From Desulfobacterales bacterium (GTDB taxonomy: Bacteria > Desulfobacterota > Desulfobacteria > Desulfobacterales > CAFBRK01): a stretch of 34,714 nucleotides of DNA. Below, piece after piece: positions 24,541 through 33,236 of the stretch. The number at the start of each line of letters is the position of its first letter. Within the stretch, counting starts at the first letter, position 1. Both the position numbers and the translations under genes were made by a program. Location of the stretch: assembly GCA_021737185.1 (NCBI GenBank), contig JAIPEL010000039.1, positions 1-34,714 on the forward strand, read 5' to 3'. The notes under the pieces were generated by a model. The model saw nothing but the letters and a program-made list of their open reading frames with translations, was not told where the DNA came from and did not search any database.

Positions 24541-26019
24541 ATGACAACCGAACGTGAACACCGAGGTACAGTGCCGCCGAAAATTCTGGTGGTAGACGAC
24601 GAAGCCCGGATCCGGGACGCCTGCCAGGCCGTGCTGAAAGACGCCGGATACGAGGTGACCGTGGCCGAAGACGGCGCAAAGGGCCTGGCCTGCATCGAAA
24701 AGACCCACTTCGACATCGTCCTGCTCGATCTGATGATGCCGTCGGTGTCCGGATTCGAGGTGCTGGCAAAGGTCCGGGCGCTTCATTCGGACACGGTGGT
24801 CATCGTCATCACAGGCTACGCCACCGTGGAGCACTCCATCGAGGCCATGAAAAGCGGGGCCTTCGACTTCATCCCCAAGCCCTTCACCCCGGATCATCTC
24901 CGGGTCACCGTGTCCAAGGCCATCGACTACATGCGGGCGCTTCGCGACATCGCCGACACCCGCTCCCGGATTCGGACCATGATACAGCGGCTGTCCGACG
25001 GCGTGATGTGCACGAACCAGGAAAATCGCGTCGTCATGGTCAACCCGGCATTTTTGCAGATGGTCGGCTACACCGGGGTGGCCTCAGCCATGGACCGGCG
25101 CTGCGATGCGGTGATCTCCATCGCCCGCATCCGGCAGATGATCGCCCAGACCCTGGCGGCGTCCGGTGAGGACACCCTGGAGCGGACCGATGAAATCGAG
25201 TACGGCGAAGACGCAGAAGGACAGCCGCGGATTCTCAGTGTCCGGTGCACGCCTTTCCGGGATCATGCCGGGGCGACCATGGGGGTCATCACGGTGCTCC
25301 ACGACATCACCACGCTGAAAAAGCTCGACCGGATAAAATCCGAGTTCGTCTCCAGGGTCAGCCACGAGATCCGCGGGCCCATGAATTCGGTCCTCATGCA
25401 GCTTCAGGTGATCCTGGACGGCCTTGCCGGGAAGGTCACCGACAAGCAGCAGGAGATCCTTGCCCGGGCATCTGAAAAAATCCGCAACCTGGCCCAGATG
25501 GCCACCGAGCTCCTCGACCTTTCCCGCATCGAATCGGGGCTGATCTCCCAGGAAGTGGAAAAAATCGACTTGTCCGGGCTGCTCCGGGAACAGATCGAAT
25601 TTCAACGCCCCCGGGCAGAGGCTGCATCGATCCGGCTCGAGCTGGACGCACCCGACCGCCTCCCGCCGGTAACCGGCCATTATCGCAACCTGGAGGAGGT
25701 CTTTTCCAACCTGATCGGAAATGGGATCAAGTACACCCCCGCCGGTGGACGGGTAAAAGTGACCGCCTCTTCCGATTATGAAACCCTTACCGTGAAGGTG
25801 GCCGACACCGGAATCGGCATCGCCGAAGAAGACCAAAAGCGGGTGTTTCAGCGGTTCTATCGGGTTCGAAACGAGCAGACCCGCTACATTCAGGGCACCG
25901 GACTCGGCCTTTCCCTCGTCAAAAAGATCGTCGAATCCCACCACGGCCGGGTGAAGATCGACAGCCGGCCCGGGCGCGGCACCACTTTTTCCGTATCCCT
26001 TCCCTGCGCCGCCGCCTGA
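24541..26019 (+). CDS. Receiver-PAS-histidine kinase hybrid
   Basis: This 492-residue protein has an N-terminal receiver (KILVVDDE, Asp63 in VLLDLMMP, Lys in FIPKPFTPDH), a PAS domain (MIQRLSDGVMCTNQENRVVM to GVITVLHDITTLKK), a HisKA with His in SRVSHEIRGPMN and a C-terminal HATPase (LIGNGIKYTPAGG, VADTGIGI, GTGLGLSLVKKI). The receiver at the front suggests that its kinase activity is set by phosphate from the upstream kinase, giving a relay. It has no DNA-binding output. The gene is the last of the operon and is followed by the 230-bp region upstream of the selenoprotein HdrA. Confidence 0.92.
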   Translation: MTTEREHRGTVPPKILVVDDEARIRDACQAVLKDAGYEVTVAEDGAKGLACIEKTHFDIVLLDLMMPSVSGFEVLAKVRALHSDTVVIVITGYATVEHSIEAMKSGAFDFIPKPFTPDHLRVTVSKAIDYMRALRDIADTRSRIRTMIQRLSDGVMCTNQENRVVMVNPAFLQMVGYTGVASAMDRRCDAVISIARIRQMIAQTLAASGEDTLERTDEIEYGEDAEGQPRILSVRCTPFRDHAGATMGVITVLHDITTLKKLDRIKSEFVSRVSHEIRGPMNSVLMQLQVILDGLAGKVTDKQQEILARASEKIRNLAQMATELLDLSRIESGLISQEVEKIDLSGLLREQIEFQRPRAEAASIRLELDAPDRLPPVTGHYRNLEEVFSNLIGNGIKYTPAGGRVKVTASSDYETLTVKVADTGIGIAEEDQKRVFQRFYRVRNEQTRYIQGTGLGLSLVKKIVESHHGRVKIDSRPGRGTTFSVSLPCAAA

Positions 26020-26118
26020 CCGCCCAACCTGCGCCACCGCTTCACGGAAACTCCCTTCAGACCTGAATCCGGTTCATTCGATACAATGCATTTTTCTTGA
26101 CACCTTTCAGACGAGTAT

Positions 26119-26173
26119 GGCATAGGCATGGTTTGGTGCACGCTTAACACCTGTTAAACCATTACAATTGTAA
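26119..26173. promoter_or_regulatory. Operator-like palindromes upstream of cluster 2
   Basis: TTAACACCTGTTAA (26144-26157) and TTACAATTGTAA (26162-26173) are perfect palindromes whose centres are 17 bp apart. They lie 77-106 bp before the hdrA ATG. A TGGCA with GG, ten bases, GT (26119-26132) precedes them as a weak sigma-54-like element. If that element is used, the palindromes would cover the start site, as repressor operators do. A TTGACA at 26097-26102 has no clear -10 partner. The regulator is unknown. Confidence 0.4.
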
Positions 26174-26249
26174 CATACCGTTTACTAACAAAATTTTGAT
26201 GCCTCTCGAACAGGCTCATTTCAACTTTTACAAACTGCAAGGAGTTTCT

Positions 26250-29200
26250 ATGACTGCTCCAGAAAAGAGTGGATCCGTGATGGTGGTCGGCGGCGGCATC
26301 GCCGGCATGCAGTCCGCCCTGGACCTGGCCGAATCCGGCTACTACGTCTACCTGGTGGAAAAATCCGCCGCCATCGGCGGCATCATGAGCCAACTCGACA
26401 AGACCTTTCCCACCAACGACTGTGCCATGTGAGTGATCTCACCCAAACTGGTCGAGGTCGGCCGGCACCTGAACATCGAGATTCTCACCAACTCAGAACT
26501 TCTCTCCCTGGACGGCGAACCGGGCCGCTTTACGGCCCAAGTCCATCAAGACCCCCGTTTCGTGGACCTGGCCAAGTGCACGAGCTGCGGCGAGTGCGCC
26601 AAGGTCTGCCCCATTGCCCTTCCCAACGAATATGACGAGGGCCTGTCGGAAAGAAAGGCCATTTACAAGCAGTACGCCCAGGCCATCCCCGGCGCCTTCG
26701 GCATCAGCAAGCGCGGCACGGCCCCCTGCAAGGCCACGTGCCCGGCCCATGTAAGCATCCAGGGATACATCGCCCTGATCGACGAGGGCAAATACGCAGA
26801 GGCCCTTCAGCTTTTCAAGGAGTCCCATCCGTTTCCCGGCATCTGCGGCCGGGTCTGCCATCACCCCTGTGAACAGATCTGCACCCGAAACGACGTCGAC
26901 CAGCCTCTGGCCATCCGGGAGCTTCACCGCTATCTGGCCGACTGGGAGCAGACCCAGGAATCGCCCTACGTTCCGGAGGTCAAGGAAAAACGCGACGAAA
27001 AGGTGGCCGTCATCGGTTCGGGTCCGGCCGGCCTCACCGCGGCCTACTATTTGGCCCTGGCAGGCTACCAGGTCACGATCTTTGAAAAGCTGCCCAAGGC
27101 CGGCGGCATGATGCGCTACGGCATCCCCGAATACCGTCTGCCGCGAAGCATTCTCGACACCGAAATCGGCGTCATCGAACAGATGGGCGTTACGATCAAG
27201 ACCGGCGTTGCCTTCGGCCAGGACTTCACCCTGGACAGCCTCAAAAAAGACGGGTTTGCCTCGGTGTTTGTCGGCATCGGCCTTCACGGCGGCCGAAAAC
27301 TCGGCGTGGAAAACGAAGATGCCGAAGGCGTTCTGCAGGGGGTCGATTTTCTGCGGGACATGGCCCTGGGAAAAGAGGTCGAGATCGGCGAAGACGTACT
27401 GGTGGTCGGCGGCGGCAACGTGGCCATCGATGTGGCCCTGACGGCCAAGCGCAAAGGGGCGAAAAACGTCACCCTCATCTGCCTGGAAAAGCGCGAGGAG
27501 ATGCCCGCCTGGGAGCATGAGATCGAAGAGGCCCTGGAAAGCGAGATCAACATCGTCAACAGCTTCGGTCCCAAGAACTTTTTCATCGACAAGAGCAGCA
27601 AGGTCTCCGGAATCGAGTTCAAGACCTGCACCGCGGTCTTCGACGAAAACGGCCGGTTTTCCCCCAGCTACGACGAAGACGCCTGCCAGCCGTTTTTCGG
27701 CGACACGGTGATCGTGTCCATCGGCCAGAGTACGGTTCTGGACGGCATCCGGGAGCAGGGAATCGAAACCACCCCTCCGGGCGGGATCAAGGCCGACCCG
27801 GTGACCCTGCAGACTTCGGTGGAGTGGGTGTTTGCCGGCGGCGACGCCTTTTACGGCCCCAAGTCGGTCGTCGATGCCGTGTCCTGTGGAAAAGAAGCGG
27901 CCGAGAGCATTCACCGCTACCTCAACGGACTGGATCTGGCCGAAGGCCGGGAAAAACAGTGGGAGTTTGAAAAGCCGGACACGAGCATGGAGGCACACAA
28001 GCCTAGAACGCCGGTGCGCTGCCTCGATCCGGAGGCCCGGGAATGCAACTTTTTGGAGGTCTCCTTCGGCTTCAACGAGGAAGAGGCAAAAAAGGAAGCC
28101 GACCGGTGCCTGCGCTGCGGGATCTGCTCGGAATGCTACCAGTGCGTCAAGGCCTGCCTGGCCGAAGCGATCGACCACACCCAGCAGCCCGAAGACAAGG
28201 AGATCACCGTCGGTTCGGTGATTTTATCTGCCGGTACCGAGATCTACGATCCGGGAGAACTTTCCCAATTCTACCATTACGGGAAAAACCCGAATGTGAT
28301 GACCAGCCTGGAATTCGAGCGGATCCTGTCGGCTTCCGGGCCGACCATGGGGCACCTGGTGCGGCCCTCGGATGAAAAGGAGCCCAAAAAGATCGCCTGG
28401 CTCCAGTGCGTCGGCTCCCGGGACACGAACCGGTGCGGCAACGGCTACTGCTCCTCGGTCTGCTGCATGTACGCCATCAAAGACGCCATGATCGCCAAGG
28501 AGCACTCCAAAGAGGAGCTGGATGCGGCCATCTTCTACATGGACATCCGTACCTTCGGAAAAGACTACGAAAAATACTACGACCGCGCCCGAAACAAAGA
28601 GGGCGTCCGCTTTGTCAAGGCCCGGGTGCATTCGATCTATGACGATCCAAAGACCCGGGACCTGACCCTGCGCTTTGCCGACGAAAGCGGCAACATGGTC
28701 GACGAGCCTTTCGATATGGTGGTTCTTTCCGTCGGGCTCCAGGCCGGGGAAGGGACAAAGGCCCTGGCCGAGCGCCTCGGCATCGAGATGAACCATTACA
28801 ACTTTCTAAAAACCGGCCCCTTTGCGCCGGTGGCCACCTCCCGGCCGGGCGTTTACACCTGCGGGATCCTTCAGGGGCCCAAGGACATCCCGGCGTCGGT
28901 CACCGAGGCCGGCGCCGCAGCCCCGGCTGCCGGCGCCGATGTGGCCGAAGCCCGCGGCAAAGACGCCAAGACGATCGAATTTCCCGAGGAAATCGACGTC
29001 GCCGGCATAGAGCCGCGCATCGGTGTGTTCGTCTGCAACTGCGGCATCAACATCGGCGGGGTGGTCAACGTACCGGAAGTCCAGGAATACGCCGGCACCC
29101 TGCCGGGGGTGGTTTTTACCGACAGCAATCTGTTCACCTGCAGCCAGGACACCCAGGACAAGATCAAGGAAAAGATCCAGGAGGAAAACCTGAACCGGGT

Positions 29201-30683
29201 GGTGGTGGCCTCGTGTTCGCCCAAGACCCACGCCCCCATGTTCATGGAAACCCTGGAAGCCTGCGGGTTGAACAAATATCTGTTCGAGATGGCCAATATC
29301 CGGAACCAGGACTCCTGGGTTCACGCCAACAACCCGGATCTGGCCACCAAAAAGGCCAAGGAGCTGGTGCGCATGGCCGTGGCCCGGTCCGCCACCCTGC
29401 ATCCGCTCCACGAGCGGGTCATCCCCGTCAACAAGCGTGCCCTGGTTCTGGGAGGCGGCATCGCCGGCATGAACGCAGCGCTCGATCTGTCCAAGCAGGG
29501 TTTCGAGTCGGTGCTGATCGAAAAAGAAGACAAGCTGGGGGGCATGGCCCGCCGGCTTCACCACACCATCGAAGGGGCCGACGTTCAGGGCTATCTGGAA
29601 AAACTCGTCGGCCAGGTGGAAAAGGACGACAAGATCGAGGTGCTCAGCGGTGCCCAGGTGGCCGGCTTTGAGGGCTTTCAAGGCAACTTTCTGACCGAAG
29701 TCAAAATCGACGGCCAGCAAGAGCCCCGAAGCATCGACCACGGCGTCATCCTGGTGGCCACCGGCGGAGCCGAATACCGGCCCAAGGAGTTTCTCTACGG
29801 GGAAGACGACCGGGTCATGACCCAGGTGGAGCTTTCCGACCGGCTGGAGAAAAGCGGGGCGGACGGCCTCGACACGGTGGTCATGATCCAGTGCGTCGGC
29901 TCCAGAAACGAGGAAAACCCCAACTGCTCCCGGATCTGCTGCCAGGCCGCCGTGAAAAACGCCCTGGCGATCAAGAAGCAGAACCCGGCCAGCCAGATAT
30001 TCGTCCTGTACCGGGACATGCGTACCTACGGGCTGCTGGAGGATTACTATACCGATGCCCGCAAACAGGGGGTCATTTTTGTCCGCTTCGACAAAGAGCA
30101 TCCACCCCAGGTGGCCGCGGACGGAGACGGGTTGAAAGTGACCGTCAAGGACCACGTGCTGCAGCAGGACATCGAAATCGGAACGGACCTGCTGGCCCTG
30201 AGCGCCGGGGTGACCGCCACCGACACCAAGGCGGTAAGCGACATCATGAAGCTGAACCGGAATCCGGAAGGGTTCTTCATCGAGGCGCACGTGAAACTGC
30301 GGCCGGTGGACATGCCCGGCGAGGGGATGTTCCTGTGCGGAATGGCCCATGGGCCGAAGCTGATCTCAGAAACCATCGCCCAGTCCCAGGCGGCGGCCAG
30401 CCGGGCGGTGACGTTCCTGTCCAAGGACACCATTCAGCTGTCGGCCATCACGGCCAAGGTGGACGTCGACCACTGCGTGAAATGCCTGACCTGCGTTCGC
30501 TCCTGCCCCTTTGGCGTGCCGAAGTTCAACGTGGAAAAAGGAGAGATCGAAATCGACGACGCCCTTTGCCACGGCTGCGGCGTATGCACCGCCGTCTGCC
30601 CGCGGCAGGCGATTCAGCTCAGCTTCTATGAAGACGATCAGATCACATGCAAAATTGACGCGCTTTTGGCAGGAGGAATCTAA
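26250..30683 (+). CDS. hdrA: HdrA selenoprotein with inserted GltD/NfnB-like module, cluster 2
   Basis: The frame spans 1477 residues with an in-frame TGA at codon 61 (26430-26432), in TFPTNDCAM-Sec-VISPKL where HdrA proteins have Cys. Layout: FAD site ([11 protein letters not shown]); [12 protein letters not shown] (~110-121); a GltD/NfnB-like module of about 400 residues (Fe-S domain [25 protein letters not shown] site [11 protein letters not shown] ~255; NAD(P)H site [12 protein letters not shown] ~386; end ~560); [13 protein letters not shown]; the rest of the first HdrA; a second HdrA from [13 protein letters not shown] (~923); two C-terminal ferredoxins ([24 protein letters not shown]). 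The inserted module suggests direct NAD(P)H oxidation. AAGGAG precedes the ATG at 26250. A SECIS-like stem starts 15 nt after the TGA. Standard calling would give a 60-residue fragment and a truncated body. The stop overlaps mvhD (TAATG). Confidence 0.92.
26448..26465 (+). promoter_or_regulatory. SECIS-like stem-loop in hdrA (cluster 2)
   Basis: CTGGTC pairs with GGCCGG (two G-U pairs in RNA) around the loop GAGGTC, which contains GG. The stem begins 15 nt after the TGA at 26430-26432, the same distance as in both hdrCB genes. The wobble pairs make it the weakest of the four. Confidence 0.5.
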
Positions 30684-31105
30684 TGGCGGAATTCGAACCG
30701 ACGATCATCGCGTTTTGCTGCAACTACTGAGGGTACTCGGCCGCGGACCTGGCAGGTTCGATGCGACTCGACTATCCAGCCAACATCAAGATCATTCTTG
30801 TCCCCTGCTCCGGCAAAGTCGACGTGATGCACCTGCTTCGCGCGATCCAGAAGGGGGCAGACGGCGTCTACGTGGTCGGCTGCCTGGAAGGAACCTGCCA
30901 TTACAACGAAGGCAACTACCGGGCCAGAGAGCGGGTCAACCATGTTCGGCAGCTTTTAGAGGAAATCGGTATTGAAGGCGACCGGGTAAGAATGTATAAT
31001 CTGTCTTCCGGAGAAGGGCCCACGTTTGCCCAGTACGCCACGGAAATGACCGAACACATCCGCGATCTGGGACCGAACCCATTGAAAAACAAAGGTAAAT
31101 CATAA
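30683..31105 (+). CDS. mvhD: MvhD/FrhD-like delta subunit, selenoprotein, cluster 2
   Basis: This 140-residue frame begins at an ATG overlapping the hdrA stop and has a TGA at codon 16 (30728-30730): FEPTIIAFCCNY-Sec-GYSAADL. The cluster 1 paralogue has FCCHYCAYTAADM, so Sec replaces Cys16, a likely ligand or neighbour of the [2Fe-2S] cluster. Family parts are ANIKIILVPCSGKVDVMHLL, GADGVYVVGCLEGTCHYNEG and DLGPNP. Sec forms of this family are known in methanogens and sulfate reducers. Standard calling would start it late, at an internal codon near 30761, or miss it. A SECIS-like stem follows 13 nt after the TGA. It should link HdrA to a hydrogenase, formate dehydrogenase or other donor. It is followed 17 bp later by hdrCB. 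Confidence 0.92.
30744..30760 (+). promoter_or_regulatory. SECIS-like stem-loop in mvhD (cluster 2)
   Basis: CGGACCT-GGC-AGGTTCG forms a 7-bp stem with one G-U pair and a loop containing GG. It starts 13 nt after the TGA at 30728-30730. The Cys paralogue (19017-19442) has no comparable stem at the same place. Confidence 0.55.
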
Positions 31106-31122
31106 AATTCAAGGAGTCTCTT

Positions 31123-32442
31123 ATGGCAGAAGGAGTGATCAAACTCGGTGGCAAGAAAAAGAGCACCTTCATCGACAAGGTCAAGGAGTTTCTCCCGGAG
31201 GGGGGAAATCTCAATCTGTGCCTGACCTGCGGTGCGTGCTCGTCGGGCTGCCCGGCCACGGGTCTTGAGGGGATGGACCCGAGAAAGTTTCTGCGCATGG
31301 CTGCCCTCGGAATGGACGAGGAGGTCACCAAGACCCCGTGGGTCTGGTGGTGCACCATGTGCCAGCGGTGCATCTACGTGTGCCCGATGAAGATCAACAT
31401 CCCCCAGCTGGTCTTTTACGCGCGCCAGAGCTGGCCCCGGGATGAGCGCCCCAAGGGGATTTTAGGCTCCTGCGACATGGCCTTGAGAAACGACACCTGC
31501 TCGGCCATGGGGGCCACAGAGGAGGACTTCCAGTTCGTGGTCGAAGACGTGCTGGAGGAATACCGCGAGTCCCAGCCCGAATTTGCCGAGATGGAGGCCC
31601 CGGTCAACAAGCAGGGGGTCGAGTTCTACCTGAACCAGAACTCCAGGGAGCCGGTCACTGAACCCGACGAGATGGTGCCGCTGTGGAAGATATTGCACCT
31701 GGCCGGGGCGGACTGGACCTACGGCACCAAAGGGTGGGCCGCGGAAAACTACTGCATGTTCCTGGCCGACGACGAGGCCTGGAAGCACATCGTGGAAGTC
31801 AAGAAAAAGGCGGTGGAGGACTTGGGCTGCAAGGTCTGGCTCAACACCGAATGAGGGCACGAACTGTTCGCAGTCCGGGTCGGACTGCAAAAGTTCAAGA
31901 TCGACTACAACTTCGAGATCCGCAGCATCATCGAATACTATGCCCAATGGATCCGGGAGGGAAAGCTCAAGCCCAGCAGCGAATGGAACAAGGACCGAAA
32001 GATCAAGTTCACGGTCCAGGATCCGTGCCAACTGGTCAGAAAGTCTTTCGGCGACCCGGTGGCAGAAGATCTGCGCTTCGTGGTCAAGGCGGTGGTGGGC
32101 GAGGAGAACTTCATCGACATGCAGCCCAACCGCTCCAACAACTACTGCTGCGGGGGCGGGGGCGGATTTCTGCAAAGCGGCTACCCGGAACAGCGCCGGG
32201 CCTACGGAAAGCTCAAGGCCGAGCAGATCCTCGACACGAAGGCCGGCTATTGCATCACGCCGTGCCACAACTGCCACGCCCAGATTCACGACATGAGCGA
32301 CATCAACGACCACGCCTGGCAGACGGTGCACCTGTGGACCCTGCTGTGCCTGTCTTTGGGCATCCTCGGTCCGAACGAGCGGACGTATCTGGGCGACGAC
32401 CTGAAGGATGTGGACGTCTTCCATCCCGAGTCGGAAATGTAG
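31123..32442 (+). CDS. hdrCB: HdrCB (HdrD/DsrK-like) Fe-S subunit, selenoprotein, cluster 2
   Basis: This 439-residue protein is the paralogue of 13665-14984 with identical length and the same in-frame TGA at codon 244 (31852-31854; NTE-Sec-GHELF). Two [4Fe-4S] motifs (CLTCGACSSGCP, CTMCQRCIYVCP) and the CCG region (NYCMFL, DPCQLV, NYCCGGGGGF, CHNCHAQIH) are intact on both sides of the TGA. The two genes differ at many synonymous sites, so the UGA has been kept through long divergence. A SECIS-like stem begins 15 nt after the TGA. AAGGAG precedes the ATG. It lies between mvhD and metV; note that the gene order differs from cluster 1, where hdrCB comes first. Confidence 0.92.
31870..31888 (+). 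promoter_or_regulatory. SECIS-like stem-loop in hdrCB (cluster 2)
   Basis: GCAGTCC-GGGTC-GGACTGC forms a perfect 7-bp stem with a GG-bearing loop, 15 nt after the TGA at 31852-31854. Against the cluster 1 stem the outer pair changes from T-A to G-C, a compensating change that supports RNA pairing. Confidence 0.78.
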
Positions 32443-32497
32443 CCGAAGAAAGCACGCGTTAAAAACCATCGAACCGATTCGTTCGGGAGGAAACAAG

Positions 32498-33178
32498 ATG
32501 ATCGTAGCAAAGCGAAAGCCCTTCGACGAGATCATGGAGATGCTCGAGGAGTACAAGAAGGTCCTGGTCGTTGGGTGCGGCACCTGTGTGGCGGTCTGCC
32601 TGGTCGGCGGGGAAAAAGAGGCCAACATCCTGGCAACCGAACTGGAGATGGCAAGAAAGCTGGCCGACAACCCCATCGAAGTCGACAGCGTCACCCTGGA
32701 GCGCCAGTGCGACAGAGAATACCTGGCAGAACTCGACGACAAGCAGACCGACTATGATGCGCTGATCTCCATGGCCTGCGGTGTGGGGATCCAGTTTCTG
32801 GCCGAGCGCTTCCCGGACAAGCCGGTTTTTCCCGCGGTGGACACGGCCGGATTGGCCGTCAACCAGGCCGTGGGCTGGTACGAGGAGCGATGCCGCTCCT
32901 GCCAGCAGTGCGTTTTGGCCTGGACCGGCGGCATCTGCCCGGTCACCATGTGCGCCAAGGGCCTCTACAACGGGCCCTGCGGGGGCACCAACCTGGGAAA
33001 CTGCGAGATCGATCCGGATCAGCCCTGCGCCTGGTATCTGATCCACGAGCGCCTGGCCAAGCAGGGCCGTCTTCATCATATCAAACAGATCTACGAGGCC
33101 GTCGGATGGCGGGACACCATGCCCCGCACCCTGATTCAGCCCGGCTACAAAAAACCGGAGAAAGAAGAAGCCAAGTAG
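32498..33178 (+). CDS. metV: MetV, methylene-H4folate reductase partner subunit, cluster 2
   Basis: This 226-residue protein parallels 19480-20148: VGCGTCVAVCLVGGEKEA at the front, then RCRSCQQCVLAWTGGICP, NGPCGGTNLGNCE and QPCAWYLI. The cysteines should hold Fe-S and zinc centres that hand electrons to MetF. The ATG at 32498 follows GGAGGAAACAAG. A longer frame to 32408 would overlap the end of hdrCB and has no ribosome site. Unlike cluster 1, metV and metF do not overlap here; 58 bp separate them. Confidence 0.9.
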   Translation: MIVAKRKPFDEIMEMLEEYKKVLVVGCGTCVAVCLVGGEKEANILATELEMARKLADNPIEVDSVTLERQCDREYLAELDDKQTDYDALISMACGVGIQFLAERFPDKPVFPAVDTAGLAVNQAVGWYEERCRSCQQCVLAWTGGICPVTMCAKGLYNGPCGGTNLGNCEIDPDQPCAWYLIHERLAKQGRLHHIKQIYEAVGWRDTMPRTLIQPGYKKPEKEEAK

Positions 33179-33236
33179 CCGCCAGACGCCGGCGGCTAAC
33201 TTGCGGTGACTCCCCAACCCGATCGAGGTGGCAGAT

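Noticed and set aside
26097-26125. Sigma-70 promoter starting at TTGACA before cluster 2
   Set aside because: No acceptable -10 hexamer at 16-18 bp; kept only as a remark.
26430-26432. hdrA (and hdrCB, mvhD) as pseudogenes broken by nonsense mutations
   Set aside because: Each UGA is at a Cys position of the family, all downstream frames remain open with intact metal motifs, two paralogues share the same UGA, no UAA or UAG interrupts them, and a stem-loop follows at fixed distance.
28806-30350. Long minus-strand open frames opposite hdrA (also 26493-28178, 17080-18129)
   Set aside because: They are shadows caused by high GC and codon bias of the real genes. Their translations show no recognisable domains and they lack ribosome sites.
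13665-32442. Recent gene conversion between the two hdrCB genes
   Set aside because: The proteins are very similar, but many third-position differences occur throughout the best-conserved segments, which points to old duplication under purifying selection.
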